In this document: positions 27,301-35,660 of the stretch, one piece after another
Position numbering within the stretch: position 1 is the first letter of the stretch
How the letters are laid out: each line of letters begins with the position of its first letter
NCBI GenBank assembly: GCA_008501635.1
Contig: QQUJ01000013.1
Span: 22,109 to 86,108 of the forward strand
Reading direction: 5' to 3'
DNA length: 64,000 nucleotides
DNA from: Pseudomonadota bacterium
GTDB taxonomy: Bacteria > Pseudomonadota > Gammaproteobacteria > QQUJ01
The notes under the pieces: generated by a model
What the model was told of the DNA's origin: nothing
What the model saw: only the letters and a program-made list of their open reading frames with translations
Databases searched by the model: none
Made by a program: the position numbers and the translations under genes

Positions 27301-29125
27301 TATCACCCCCACTACCTGCACAGGGGCAAGTTGCCCGGGCACCGGCAGCACCGAGGTGGTGGCCGGGCGCGATCACGATTTCCATGTCGAGTTCTGGCGT
27401 CGCGATGCGGCGGTGTCACCGAGTTGCGGAATCGAAACGGGCTACGCCGGGAACACTGATCTCAAGGTGTGGCGCACGGACGATGCCGATCATCCGGTGG
27501 TGGCTGTGGCTCCAACCATAGGTGTGGCAACGCTACCGAATGCATTGCCTGGCGCCAATAACCTCACGCTGAGTTTCACGGCAGGTGAAGCTGATTTCAC
27601 CTTGACTACCACCGATGTCGGTAAGTACGCAGTGAGTCTGCGTGACGATACCAGCGGTTTCGCCGTGGATGACCTCGGCAATCCACGACCTATCGATGGC
27701 AGTACGGCGACGCTTACCGTGCGCCCCTTCGCAGCGACGGTGGTCAATGCGCAGGCGGGTGCGACCGTCAATCCCGGGGTGGATATTCCGGGAGGCGCCA
27801 TCTTTACAGCGGCAGGAACCAGCTTCCAGGCGACAGTGCGCGGTGTGAGATGGCAGGGCGTCGATGATGCGGGCAACGACGGCGTGCCCGATCCCGGTGC
27901 GGATCTCGGCAATAACTCGACGACCGCAGCCTACGCATGGAATACCACGCTGGATGCCGGAGCGGCGCTCTCGCTGCCCTATGAGCCCGCTGCCGGTGTC
28001 ATGGGTACGCTCACCCGCGCCGGTGCCGGTCCGGTGTCAGTGGGTGCCGGGGAATTTGCCGGCGGTGCTGCAGCACCGATCGATTTGCAGTACGGCGAGG
28101 TGGGCAGTTTCACGATGGGTGTGGCGGCAAGCGATTTTCTCAATACCGTCGGTGTGAATCTCACTGGTTGGAGCGGCGTGATCGGCCGCTTCACGCCCTT
28201 CGATTTTTCCGTCAGCAGCAATGCGCCGGAGTTTGCAACGCAATGCGCCGCCGGCTCCTTCACCTATGTCGGGCAGGTTTTCAACTATACGACGCAACCC
28301 GTGTTGAATGTCACCGCGCGTAATGCACTTGGTGCGACAACGCAGAACTACACCGGCACGTGGTTCCGCATGACCGATGCCAGTCTCACCAACAAGCTCT
28401 ACAGCGCGCTGACCGGAACGCTGGATGTTGCCGGTCTACCGGTGCCGGATCCTGTTATCGTCGACCTGGGTTCGGGCAATGCCACACTGACCTTCGCAGC
28501 CGGTGCCGGGCTCGCGTTTCAACGCGGTGCACCCCTGGCGCCCTTCGATGCCGAGATTGCGCTGTCGATCGACGTGCGCGATGCCGACGCCGTGATCTAC
28601 GATCCCGCGGCAGCCAACAACGGCAACTATTCCGTCGGCAGCGCCACCGCTGGTGGTGGTATCGCTTTCGACAATGGCAAGGCAATGCGCTGGGGGCGCG
28701 TCGTGTTGCGCAATGCCTTCGGTTCGGAGTTGGTAGCCCTGCCGGTACCACTGGCGATCGAGTACTGGGAGGATATCGATCCGACACCGGCCACGGTCTA
28801 CAGCTTCGTCACGCATACCGCCGACACCTGTACGAGTCTGGTGGCGGGGGATTTCAGTCTGCCGCCGTTGAGTTTCACCGGCAATCTGGGTGTCGGTGAT
28901 ACGACGGTCACTGGCGTGACGCTGGCAGCGGGTTCCGGTTTTGTCACCCTGGCAGCGCCAGGCAGCGGTAACGATGGTGGCGTGGATGTGGTGGGCAACA
29001 CACCGGGCCATCTCGACTACGATTGGGACGGCGACGGTAATCACGACAACGATCCCGTGGGACGTGCCACCTTCGGTATCTATTCGGGCCCGCCGCGGCG
29101 CATCTATCTGCGCGAGGTGTATTGA
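24317..29125 (+). CDS. mshQ: Giant MSHA-associated protein MshQ
   Basis: Secreted protein of 1602 residues. Start ATG 24317 (or ATG 24341), then a signal peptide ending EPSFA before WRMEAG. Two homologous modules of about 300 residues follow (residues about 35-335 and 348-646), each with HNGGDGGWLRRCSL and RSEV..GSV..AE..GW.AI. A LamG/concanavalin-like domain spans about 648-870 (GEWRFDEAGW.., VFDGVDDYVEIPHSAVL). The C-terminal half (about 880-1602) is the MshQ-type DUF6701 beta-rich region with VVAGRDHDFHVEFWRRDA. Such modules suggest surface adhesion or carbohydrate binding at the pilus tip (inference). It ends the MSHA block. Confidence 0.88.
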   Translation: MESIGDIQMKRRAVRGWIWLLVPCFLMVAEPSFAWRMEAGTVALPATGVGSGFQTVTLRQSYPAAPVVVLLPTNENPGGQPAALRVRNVTTTSFEVVQVEPTGADGPHPAMTVPYIAVQPGIHQLPDGNWIQAGIHSTVSVQHGSGVSGGEGWDSVGFAAPFGGTPATLVQIQTMANEVGSPPSGVSVPWLTATHRSVTATGMEVALERSEVNSGSVSVAESVGWIAIAGALNSSFTDSVGATINYETRVVGNSIGGWSNGCYTTSFVGSYAAAPIVIASKNTHNGGDGGWLRRCSLNAAAAGFTVDEDQARDSERSHTTEGAGIAVFSTAFDADFPDPPPASTDAAWQLEAGVVNLPSTAASPNFTSANFTQPFSSIPLVFVVATNQGSDPSSVRVRNITTTGFELAQVEPTGNDGPHIGMEVHYVAVTPGTHRLPDGTVLEAGRVTTQAVQHGNGVSGAESWQSVAFGTPFAGTPTALAQIQTMNNEAATPPGSPSVPWLTAAQQSVSPIGLQVALERSEVAAGSVTLAEAIGWLAIQSGIQGSFEDVTGSTIDYETITSNQNIRGWNNGCYSVPFVGTYTVSPLVVAHAITHNGGDGGWLRRCSLSTTAVGLTVDEDIYRDSERNHTTERAGILVFSGPFHASIGLLGEWRFDEAGWLGAAGEVRDSTGRGSHGQSYGGAATASFSPVAAGSPGTCRYGVFDGVDDYVEIPHSAVLNGSDTLSYAAWVNPDSWSGVRQVMAKSVHGGGSGRAQMGIFSEGGVLKGRAETVAGRYEVSASLIYAPLGSWSHVVLTFSGDSLRLYVNGVERAATTFAATTLVQTTDPLAISKRVGSSQYFFDGLIDEVRVYANALTPTQVLEAMNARHLCPVSNVDHFDINIGSGSASTCVPQVITITAEDAGGSPVTSYPGVVTLSTSSSHGDWSVTSAAGVLNNGVADDGAATYGFAAGDNGSIVLDLANVHADDLRITVTDSGTGVTSTSALLSFRDNAFVITPTTCTGASCPGTGSTEVVAGRDHDFHVEFWRRDAAVSPSCGIETGYAGNTDLKVWRTDDADHPVVAVAPTIGVATLPNALPGANNLTLSFTAGEADFTLTTTDVGKYAVSLRDDTSGFAVDDLGNPRPIDGSTATLTVRPFAATVVNAQAGATVNPGVDIPGGAIFTAAGTSFQATVRGVRWQGVDDAGNDGVPDPGADLGNNSTTAAYAWNTTLDAGAALSLPYEPAAGVMGTLTRAGAGPVSVGAGEFAGGAAAPIDLQYGEVGSFTMGVAASDFLNTVGVNLTGWSGVIGRFTPFDFSVSSNAPEFATQCAAGSFTYVGQVFNYTTQPVLNVTARNALGATTQNYTGTWFRMTDASLTNKLYSALTGTLDVAGLPVPDPVIVDLGSGNATLTFAAGAGLAFQRGAPLAPFDAEIALSIDVRDADAVIYDPAAANNGNYSVGSATAGGGIAFDNGKAMRWGRVVLRNAFGSELVALPVPLAIEYWEDIDPTPATVYSFVTHTADTCTSLVAGDFSLPPLSFTGNLGVGDTTVTGVTLAAGSGFVTLAAPGSGNDGGVDVVGNTPGHLDYDWDGDGNHDNDPVGRATFGIYSGPPRRIYLREVY
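24419..26255 (+). repeat. Tandem duplicated module inside mshQ
   Basis: Copy 1 starts at W of WRMEAGTVALP (24419) and copy 2 at W of WQLEAGVVNLP (25358), a period of 939 bases. Shared blocks include VRNVTTTSFE / VRNITTTGFE, VEPTGADGPH / VEPTGNDGPH, VPWLTA, and the identical HNGGDGGWLRRCSL and the related VDED..RDSER..TTE. The copies have diverged, so the duplication is old. Confidence 0.85.
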
Positions 29126-29139
29126 GCTGGCGCAAGGCC

Positions 29140-29294
29140 CTAACCACGAAGCACACAAAGTAATTCACTCTGCAGGTTTCCGATACTGCGGTAAGTTGCG
29201 TTACTCATCCCTCCCTCCATGCGTGTTGCGTCAGCCTATCGCGGGCTGTGTAACCGCCTTTGGAAGCTTTGTGAACTTCGCGTATTTTGTGGTT
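29140..29294. repeat. Inverted ACCACGAAG-type repeat fragments between mshQ and ntrC
   Basis: CTAACCACGAAGCACACAAAG (29140-29160, given in two parts: CTAACCACGAAG and CACACAAAG) faces CTTTGTGAACTTCGCG..TTTTGTGGTT at 29267-29294. This A(A)CCACGAAGG..CACGAAG family is common in bacterial intergenic regions. The 211-base gap is convergent. No gene is seen in it and no clear terminator was found. Confidence 0.55.
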
Positions 29295-29336
29295 GATAGG
29301 TTCTTAAAACTTTTGGCGCGTAGTTCCAACGCTCTC

Positions 29337-30758
29337 TCAAACCTGCTCCTCGACTCCTGCTATGCCCAACTCCTTGATCTTGCGCGTCAGCGTATTGCGC
29401 CCCCAACCGAGCAGCTTCGCAGCATCCTGGCGACGACCACCGGTGTAACGCAACGCCGTTGAAATCAGGACGCGCTCAAAGCGCGGGCCGGCCTCGTCCA
29501 ACAGGTTATCTCTGCCGCGCAACAGCTGCTGCTCCACCCATTTTTCGAGCGCCGGCCCCCAATCGTCGCAAGCCATCGTGGCGGTCTCCCCGGTACGCAG
29601 CTCCGGAGGCAGATCGTCGAGGTGAATCTCGCGACCGGAGGCCATTACGGTCAGCCAGCGACAGGTGTTTTCGAGTTGACGCACATTGCCCGGCCAGTCG
29701 AGCCGGCAGAGATAAGCCTCGGTCATGGGCCGCAGGATCTTGGTCTCTGTTCCCAATTCACGGGCTGCCTGGTCGAGAAAGTGACGCAACAGCAGCGGGA
29801 TATCCTCGCGCCGCTCGCGCAGTGCCGGGATATGCACGCGGATCACGTTGAGGCGGTGGAAGAGATCCTCGCGGAATTTGCCCGCCTGGACCATCGATTC
29901 CAGGTTCTGATGCGTGGCCGCAATGATGCGTACGTCGACGTTCACGGGAGAGTGGCCGCCGACTCGAAAGAATTCGCCGTCGGCGAGAACGCGCAGTAAC
30001 CGCGTCTGTAGCTCGGCGGGCATATCTCCGATCTCATCCAAAAACAGCGTACCGCCGTCTGCCTGTTCGAAGCGGCCGCGGCGCATGTTGGCCGCACCGG
30101 TAAACGCGCCTTTTTCGTGACCGAAGAGCTCCGATTCCAGCAGGTCGTGCGGAATGGCGGCCATGTTGAGCGCAATAAAGGGCTTGTCCGCCCGCGGGCT
30201 GTGGCGATGCAGGGCGCGGGCGACCAGTTCCTTGCCCGTACCCGATTCGCCGTTGATCAACACCGTGATATTGGAGCGGCTGAGTCTGCCGATGGCGCGA
30301 AATACCTCTTGCATGGCAGGGGCTTCGCCGATGATTTCCGGTGTCGGCGGGGGTTGCGCATCACCGTTGACAGGGGCATGGATTTCACGCCGGTGATTCA
30401 CCGCGCGGCGTACCAGTTCCACCGCCTCATCGACGTCAAAGGGTTTGGGCAGGTATTCGAAGGCCCCGCCGCGGTAGGCCGACACAGCACTGTCCAGGTC
30501 GGAGTGCGCCGTGATGATGATAACCGGCAGGTCAGGGTATTCCTGGCGCAGCTGCTCGAGCAGTTCCAGTCCGCTGATGCCCGGCATACGCACGTCGGTG
30601 ATGATGGCGTCGGGTTGACCCTTGCGCAGAGTATCGAGCACGCCATCAGCGTTCTCGAAGCAGGTGACCTGCATGTCTGCCTGCTGCAGGGCCTTTTCCA
30701 GTACCCAACGGATCGAGCGATCGTCGTCGATGACCCAGATTCTCTCGGGCTTACTCAT
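29337..30758 (-). CDS. ntrC: Nitrogen regulation response regulator NtrC (NR-I)
   Basis: Sigma-54 activator of 473 residues. Receiver domain with phospho-acceptor Asp55 in IITDVRMPG. AAA+ domain with Walker A GESGTGKE, an intact GAFTGA loop (HEKGAFTGAANMRRGRFEQ), GGTLFLDEIGDM and a sensor region RLNVIRVHIPALRERREDI. C-terminal Fis-type helix-turn-helix YTGGRRQDAAKLLGWGRNTLTRKIKELG. The ntrC start overlaps the end of ntrB by eight bases. It should bind the TGCACCA-N3-TGGTGCA sites upstream of glnA and ntrB in this window. Confidence 0.97.
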   Translation of the reverse strand: MSKPERIWVIDDDRSIRWVLEKALQQADMQVTCFENADGVLDTLRKGQPDAIITDVRMPGISGLELLEQLRQEYPDLPVIIITAHSDLDSAVSAYRGGAFEYLPKPFDVDEAVELVRRAVNHRREIHAPVNGDAQPPPTPEIIGEAPAMQEVFRAIGRLSRSNITVLINGESGTGKELVARALHRHSPRADKPFIALNMAAIPHDLLESELFGHEKGAFTGAANMRRGRFEQADGGTLFLDEIGDMPAELQTRLLRVLADGEFFRVGGHSPVNVDVRIIAATHQNLESMVQAGKFREDLFHRLNVIRVHIPALRERREDIPLLLRHFLDQAARELGTETKILRPMTEAYLCRLDWPGNVRQLENTCRWLTVMASGREIHLDDLPPELRTGETATMACDDWGPALEKWVEQQLLRGRDNLLDEAGPRFERVLISTALRYTGGRRQDAAKLLGWGRNTLTRKIKELGIAGVEEQV

Positions 30759-31821
30759 GCGCGCTCTCCAACGGCAGGCGTACGGTGAATTCGGTATGTC
30801 CCGGCTCGCTGGCGCACTCCACCAGTCCGCCGTGCTGGTTGATCAGCGATTGGGCGATCGACAGACCCAAACCGCTGCCGTCCGGGCGACCGGTGACCAT
30901 GGGATAAAAGATCTGTTCGATCATCGCCGCCGGAATGCCGGGGCCGTTGTCGATGACATCTACCCGTACCACCAGACGATGGCGGTGGTTGCCGATGGTG
31001 AACTGGCGTTCGATGCGAGTCTGCAGGGTGATCCTGCCGCTCTCACCCAAGGCCTGGGCGGCGTTGCGCACGATATTGAGCAGCGCCTGAATCAACTGAT
31101 CGGGATCTGCCTGAAGATCAGGGATGCTGGGATCGTAGTTGGTGAGGATGCGAACCCGGGGGTCGACTTCCGCTTGAACAAGTACCCGTACCCGCTCCAG
31201 CACCTGGTGGATGTTGGTAGGGCTCTTGCTGCGACCTCCGCGTGGGCCGAGCATGCGGTTGAGCAATCCCTCCAGGCGGTCAGCTTCGCTGATAATGATT
31301 TGTGTGTACTCGCGCAGATCGGCATTCTGCAACTCGCGTTCCAGCAGTTGCGCGGCGCCACGCAAACCGCCCAGCGGATTGCGGATCTCATGAGCTAGGC
31401 CTCGCAGCAACGCCGAGGTGGCCTGCTGTTGCGAAAGCAGGTGTTCTTCCCGCGCTATGCGCAGATGGCGATCTAGTTGCTGCATCTCCAACAGCAGACC
31501 ACGCCCCTGGTCGGCGAGCGGTGTGGCGGTGCAGTCGACGGTAACGCGTCGTCCGTCGATCAGTGACAGTGAAAGTTCGCGCTCGGTGATGGTTTGCGTC
31601 GATGCGAGGCAGTTGAGCAGTGTGTGGAGAAAGGCGTGGGATTCGGGCATCAGCTCGGCTAGCGGGCGGCCGCTGACCATGCGCGAACTGGTGCCGAGCA
31701 GCATCTCTGCGGCTGGATTGAGGTACATCATACACAGCGCTTCATCCAGCAGGACGACCGCCGTCGAGAGGTTTTCGACCGCGCCGATACTCAGTTCACG
31801 CTTGTGGTGCAGGACTTCATT
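30751..31821 (-). CDS. ntrB: Nitrogen regulation sensor kinase NtrB (NR-II)
   Basis: Cytoplasmic histidine kinase/phosphatase of about 356 residues from ATG 31821, with AGGTAA nine bases upstream; an earlier ATG at 31857 lacks this. PAS domain at about residues 10-110 (VENLSTAVVLLDEALCMMYLNPAAEMLLG), then the H-box LAHEIRNPLGGLRGAAQLL, N-box IVRNAAQAL and G-boxes DNGPGIP and GSGLGLSIAQSLINQHGG. It controls NtrC phosphorylation together with PII proteins, which are not in this window. Confidence 0.96.
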   Translation of the reverse strand, partial: NEVLHHKRELSIGAVENLSTAVVLLDEALCMMYLNPAAEMLLGTSSRMVSGRPLAELMPESHAFLHTLLNCLASTQTITERELSLSLIDGRRVTVDCTATPLADQGRGLLLEMQQLDRHLRIAREEHLLSQQQATSALLRGLAHEIRNPLGGLRGAAQLLERELQNADLREYTQIIISEADRLEGLLNRMLGPRGGRSKSPTNIHQVLERVRVLVQAEVDPRVRILTNYDPSIPDLQADPDQLIQALLNIVRNAAQALGESGRITLQTRIERQFTIGNHRHRLVVRVDVIDNGPGIPAAMIEQIFYPMVTGRPDGSGLGLSIAQSLINQHGGLVECASEPGHTEFTVRLPLESAHE

Positions 31822-32002
31822 CATAGCCGTGTTACCTGTGCAAGAAGCGAACCACAAGTGCGTGAAGCCGGAGCCAGCACGAATCCCGGCTCAAAAAGGT
31901 CGTAACTACAATGCGTTAGTACAACGTCCGTAGGCTGTTTTTAGGGATGCCAGGACGGCGTACAGGCATAGAGCCGGGACTCAGGCAGCAAGCCTGCTTG
32001 CG

Positions 32003-32019
32003 TGCACCATTATAGTGCA
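32003..32019. promoter_or_regulatory. NtrC-binding site upstream of ntrB
   Basis: TGCACCATTATAGTGCA matches the NtrC consensus TGCACCA-N3-TGGTGCA with one mismatch. It lies about 180 bases before ntrB and just after the end of the DUF4124 gene. No sigma-54 promoter was found between it and ntrB, so autoregulation by repression or another mode is possible. The rest of the 227-base gap shows no gene. Confidence 0.75.
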
Positions 32020-32048
32020 TTTGGTGGGAGTACCGAGCGGAAGAGCGG

Positions 32049-32654
32049 TTAGAACTTGCTCTTCGCCGGGTCAGGCCTGAACCGAGGGGCCTGCGGCGCT
32101 TGCTGAACCGGGCCTTCGTTGGGCTGATTGGCGTCTTGGGGTCTTAGCAGCACCGATTGGCGGACCATGTGCAGCGTCAACGCTTCCGTACTCTTCAGCT
32201 CGTTGCCCTGATCGTCGATGACGGTGGCCAGCAAGGTGTGAGTGCCGCGCGCCATGTTGGACAGCGTGAACGTGGTGGCGGACACGGTCTTTTCCTGACG
32301 CACGCCATCGATACTCAGGGCGATTGCGTGACCGGCTGCCAGGGGCGGTTCGATGCCCAACTGAATGGCAACGTTGCCTTCGTTGTCCCGGATGGTGGTA
32401 TCGTTGGCCGGGGATACGAAAGTGAGGGTTGCGTACCTCCCAGTCGTGGCAGTCTCCTTGGTTTCAGTGTTCTCGCGGGCGGGCGCCGTGGACGGTTTAT
32501 AGGTCTGGATGGGTACCTTGGTGACCTCTTCCGCTCCCGGGTGTCGTTGATCGCTGTAGTGAATCACCCCGGCGCTATCTTTCCATTTGTAAACAACACC
32601 GTGGGCAGCGTTGGCCAGCAACAGCGTGATAACGAAGGCGAGCATCCTGTTCAT
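32049..32654 (-). CDS. DUF4124 domain-containing secreted protein
   Basis: Protein of 201 residues. Signal peptide about 1-18 (MNRMLAFVITLLLANAAHG), then the DUF4124 motif VVYKWKDSAGVIHYSDQRHPGAEEV. A central beta-sandwich-like stretch (VSPANDTTIRDNEGNVAIQLGIEPPL..) and a Pro/Gln-rich tail follow. Proteins of this kind commonly neighbour glnA in gammaproteobacteria, but the function is unknown. It lies downstream of the glnA terminator, between glnA and ntrBC. Confidence 0.85.
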   Translation of the reverse strand: MNRMLAFVITLLLANAAHGVVYKWKDSAGVIHYSDQRHPGAEEVTKVPIQTYKPSTAPARENTETKETATTGRYATLTFVSPANDTTIRDNEGNVAIQLGIEPPLAAGHAIALSIDGVRQEKTVSATTFTLSNMARGTHTLLATVIDDQGNELKSTEALTLHMVRQSVLLRPQDANQPNEGPVQQAPQAPRFRPDPAKSKF

Positions 32655-32730
32655 ATCACCGGATCCGATTCAAAGGGCGTATCGCAAGCATACGAAATCA
32701 GCCTCGGAGCGACAATGCACAGACAAAAAA

Positions 32731-32755
32731 GAAACCCCCGCTGAGCGGGGGTTTC
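32731..32755 (-). terminator. Intrinsic terminator of glnA
   Basis: GAAACCCCCGC and GCGGGGGTTTC form an 11-bp stem with a TGA loop. Read on the minus strand it is followed by TTTTTTGTCT. It lies about 25 bases after the glnA stop. Confidence 0.92.
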
Positions 32756-32780
32756 CGGGCAGTGCGGGTACCGCGTCTGA

Positions 32781-34190
32781 CTACAGGCTGTAGTACATAT
32801 CGAACTCGATGGGATGAGTGGTCATGCGCAGACGGGTTACCTCGTCCATTTTGAGCGCGATGTAACCATCGATCATATCGTTGGTAAACACGCCTCCCTG
32901 AGTCAGGAACTCGCGATCCTTGTCCAGATAATCCAGCGCCTGATCCAATGAATGGCAAACGGTCGGGATCTCCCTCAACTCCTCGGCGGGCAGGTCGTAG
33001 AGATCCTTGTCCATGGCGTCGCCCGGGTGCATCTTGTTCTGAATGCCGTCGAGACCGGCCATCATCATGGCCGCGAACGCCAGGTAGGGATTGGCCATCG
33101 GATCGGGGAAGCGCACTTCGACGCGGCGGCCCTTGGGGCTCGACACCCAGGGAATACGCACCGAAGCCGAGCGGTTGCGTGCCGAGTAGGCCAGCAGTAC
33201 CGGTGCTTCGAAGCCGGGGACCAGCCGCTTGTAGCTGTTGGTGGACGGGTTGGTGATGGCGTTCAGTGCACGGGCGTGCTTGAAAATACCACCGATGTAG
33301 TAGAGGGCGGTTTCCGACAAACCACCGTAGAGATCGCCTGAGAACAGGTTCTTGCCATCCTTGAACAAGGACTGGTGGACGTGCATACCGGATCCGTTGT
33401 CACCGACCAGAGGCTTGGGCATGAAGGTGGCGGTCTTGCCGTAGGCATGGGCCACGTTCAGGGTGACATACTTCTGGATCATCACCCAGTCGGCGCGCTG
33501 CGTCAGAGGGCCGAATTTGGTGCCGATCTCGCACTGACCGGCGGTGGCGACTTCGTGGTGGTGCACCTCGACCGGCACACCCATCTCTTCCATGGTCAGA
33601 CACATGGCGTGACGGATGTCGTGCAGCGAATCGACCGGCGGTACCGGGAAGTAGCCGCCCTTCACGGAGGGGCGATGGCCGATATTACCGCCTGCGTAAA
33701 CGCGCTCGGAGTTCCAGTCGGCCTCGTCGGAGTCGATCTTGACGAAGCAGCCGCTCATGTCGGTGCCCCAGCGGATATCGTCGAGGATGAAGAACTCGGG
33801 CTCGGGTCCGAAGTAAGCGACGTCGGCGATGCCGGTGGATTGCAGATAGGCCTCGGCGCGCTTGGCGACAGAGCGTGGATCGCGCTCGTAGCCCTGCATG
33901 GTATTGGGTTCGAGAATATCGCAGCGGATGTTGATCTGCGCCTCTTCGGAGAAGGGATCCAGTACGGCGCTGGCGGGATCCGGCATCAATACCATGTCGG
34001 ATTCGTTGATCCCTTTCCAACCGGCGATGGACGAGCCGTCGAACATCTTGCCGTCGGTGAAGAGTTCATCGTCGACCATGGTGACCGGCATGGTCACATG
34101 CTGCTCCTTGCCGCGGGTGTCGGTAAAACGCAGGTCGACAAACTTGACCTCGTTATCCTTGATCATCTTGAGCACATCGGATCCGGACAT
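32781..34190 (-). CDS. glnA: Glutamine synthetase type I
   Basis: ATP-dependent ligation of ammonium to glutamate, 469 residues, the standard GSI-beta length. Landmarks are [69 protein letters not shown] and the adenylylation site Tyr in [19 protein letters not shown] is eight bases upstream of the ATG. It has a sigma-54 promoter about 60 bases upstream and an NtrC enhancer further up, with a strong terminator downstream. Confidence 0.98.
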   Translation of the reverse strand: MSGSDVLKMIKDNEVKFVDLRFTDTRGKEQHVTMPVTMVDDELFTDGKMFDGSSIAGWKGINESDMVLMPDPASAVLDPFSEEAQINIRCDILEPNTMQGYERDPRSVAKRAEAYLQSTGIADVAYFGPEPEFFILDDIRWGTDMSGCFVKIDSDEADWNSERVYAGGNIGHRPSVKGGYFPVPPVDSLHDIRHAMCLTMEEMGVPVEVHHHEVATAGQCEIGTKFGPLTQRADWVMIQKYVTLNVAHAYGKTATFMPKPLVGDNGSGMHVHQSLFKDGKNLFSGDLYGGLSETALYYIGGIFKHARALNAITNPSTNSYKRLVPGFEAPVLLAYSARNRSASVRIPWVSSPKGRRVEVRFPDPMANPYLAFAAMMMAGLDGIQNKMHPGDAMDKDLYDLPAEELREIPTVCHSLDQALDYLDKDREFLTQGGVFTNDMIDGYIALKMDEVTRLRMTTHPIEFDMYYSL

Positions 34191-34260
34191 TGAATTTCCT
34201 CCGCAGAGTTATGAGATGCCGCTTCCGGGGCGGCTCTGAATTTCGTGTCCCCATCAGAAA

Positions 34261-34275
34261 GCATGAACCGTGCCA
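34261..34275 (-). promoter_or_regulatory. Sigma-54 promoter of glnA
   Basis: On the minus strand TGGCACGGTTCATGC matches the -24/-12 consensus TGGCACG-N4-TTGC with one change (ATGC for TTGC) and correct GG-to-GC spacing. The transcription start would be near 34250, giving a leader of about 60 bases. Confidence 0.85.
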
Positions 34276-34445
34276 TGGATTTTCCCATCGAGCGGGGCCA
34301 GCGGTTTAATCGGGGATTGGACAATCTGTCCTGAACGGGCGGATAAAATACGCGAAATTGCAGGAATAAGCAGCTGTTTTTTCCGGATCAGGGAGTCACC
34401 ACAGAGAGCGTGATGGTTATGTATTCATCGATTGCCCACCCCATG

Positions 34446-34491
34446 CGCTCTATTATGGTGCGGTAAAAAAAGAGTGCACCATTTTGGTGCC
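34446..34491. promoter_or_regulatory. NtrC enhancer of glnA (one strong, one weak site)
   Basis: Strong site TGCACCATTTTGGTGCC at 34475-34491 differs from the palindromic consensus only at the last base. A degenerate site, CGCTCTATTATGGTGCG at 34446-34462, keeps one good half. Both lie about 200-240 bases upstream of the predicted sigma-54 start. The strong site ends in the stop codon of the neighbouring cation transporter gene. Confidence 0.82.
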
Positions 34492-35660
34492 TAATGGTAG
34501 TAGATACGGACTTCACCCACGTATTGCAGCCGTTTGGCACCCTCGTGCAGGGCACTGCTGAGTTGCTTCTGCGCCTCCCGCGATTCCGCCACTGCCACGG
34601 GCAATACCACCTCGAGATGCACCTTGCCATCCAGGTAATGCAGGATGATGCGTTCTGCCTTGGCTGCGTGCTCGATGCCGCTCCATTCGTCATTCAGAGC
34701 AGCCAGCAGCTTTGACCGCATCGGCAGCCCGACCGAAGGGATGACCTCCTCGTCGTCCTCGGGATCGATATGAACGGTGACATCGGAGACGTCCTTGAGT
34801 TCGCGCACCAGCCGCGCCCGCACCTTCTCGCTGATCAGATGACCCTCCGAGACGCTGAGCATGGAATCGACCATGATGTGCACATCGACAAACGCATCGG
34901 CTCCCAGGCGTCGGCTGCGCAGCATGTGCATGGCCTCGACGCCCTCCACCGACATGATCACCTGGCGTATGCGCTCGACGGTCTCGGCATCGAGGCCGGT
35001 GTCGATCAGATCGCGAACCCCCTCCCAGCTGAGATCCCAGGCGATCTTGGCGATCATCAGCGCGACGAAGATGGCGGCGACGGCGTCGAGGTAGGGCAGT
35101 CCGGCCATGGAGCCACCAACGCCAATGATCACCACCACTGAGGAGATGGCGTCGCTGCGATGATGCCAGGCGTTGGCGCGCAACAGCGATGAGCGGATGC
35201 GTTTGGCGGCGGCCAGCGTGTATCGGGTGAGGATCTCCTTGGCGATCACCGAAACCACGGCCGCCGCCAAAGCCAACCAGCCGGGCGTCAGCAGTTTCTC
35301 GGGCTCAAGCAACCGCAACGAGGCATCGTAGAGGATTCCGGCGGTAACCATAAACAGCAAGACACCGACGATTACCGTGGCGAGCGTCTCGATCCGCCCG
35401 TGGCCGTAGGGATGCTCGGGATCGGGATCGCGGCTACCGTGCTTGGAGGCCACCAGCACCACACCATCGCTGATGAGATCCGACAGCGAGTGAATCCCGT
35501 CGGCGATCAGGGCCTGGGAGTGACCGATCCAGCCCAGCACGATCTTGATGATGGCGAGCAACAGATTGACGATCGCGCCAATGACCGTTACGCGGCGCGC
35601 AACGCGGTAGCGTGACTCCTCGGCGGTTTGCAGGTCGTCGATGACGGCGTCGTCGCTCAT
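34491..35660 (-). CDS. Cation diffusion facilitator family transporter
   Basis: Divalent-metal/proton antiporter of about 389 residues. Six membrane helices include the two conserved metal-site motifs ADGIHSLSDLISD and NAWHHRSDAISS. A cytoplasmic ZT-dimer domain (GVEAMHMLRSRRLGADAFVDVHIMVD..) follows. About 75 further residues (DEWSGIEHAAKAERIILHYLDGKVHLEVVLP..) look like a second dimer-type domain, making it longer than FieF (about 300). ATG 35660 or 35669. Metal specificity cannot be read. It overlaps the TusA-like gene upstream. Confidence 0.9.
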   Translation of the reverse strand: MSDDAVIDDLQTAEESRYRVARRVTVIGAIVNLLLAIIKIVLGWIGHSQALIADGIHSLSDLISDGVVLVASKHGSRDPDPEHPYGHGRIETLATVIVGVLLFMVTAGILYDASLRLLEPEKLLTPGWLALAAAVVSVIAKEILTRYTLAAAKRIRSSLLRANAWHHRSDAISSVVVIIGVGGSMAGLPYLDAVAAIFVALMIAKIAWDLSWEGVRDLIDTGLDAETVERIRQVIMSVEGVEAMHMLRSRRLGADAFVDVHIMVDSMLSVSEGHLISEKVRARLVRELKDVSDVTVHIDPEDDEEVIPSVGLPMRSKLLAALNDEWSGIEHAAKAERIILHYLDGKVHLEVVLPVAVAESREAQKQLSSALHEGAKRLQYVGEVRIYYH

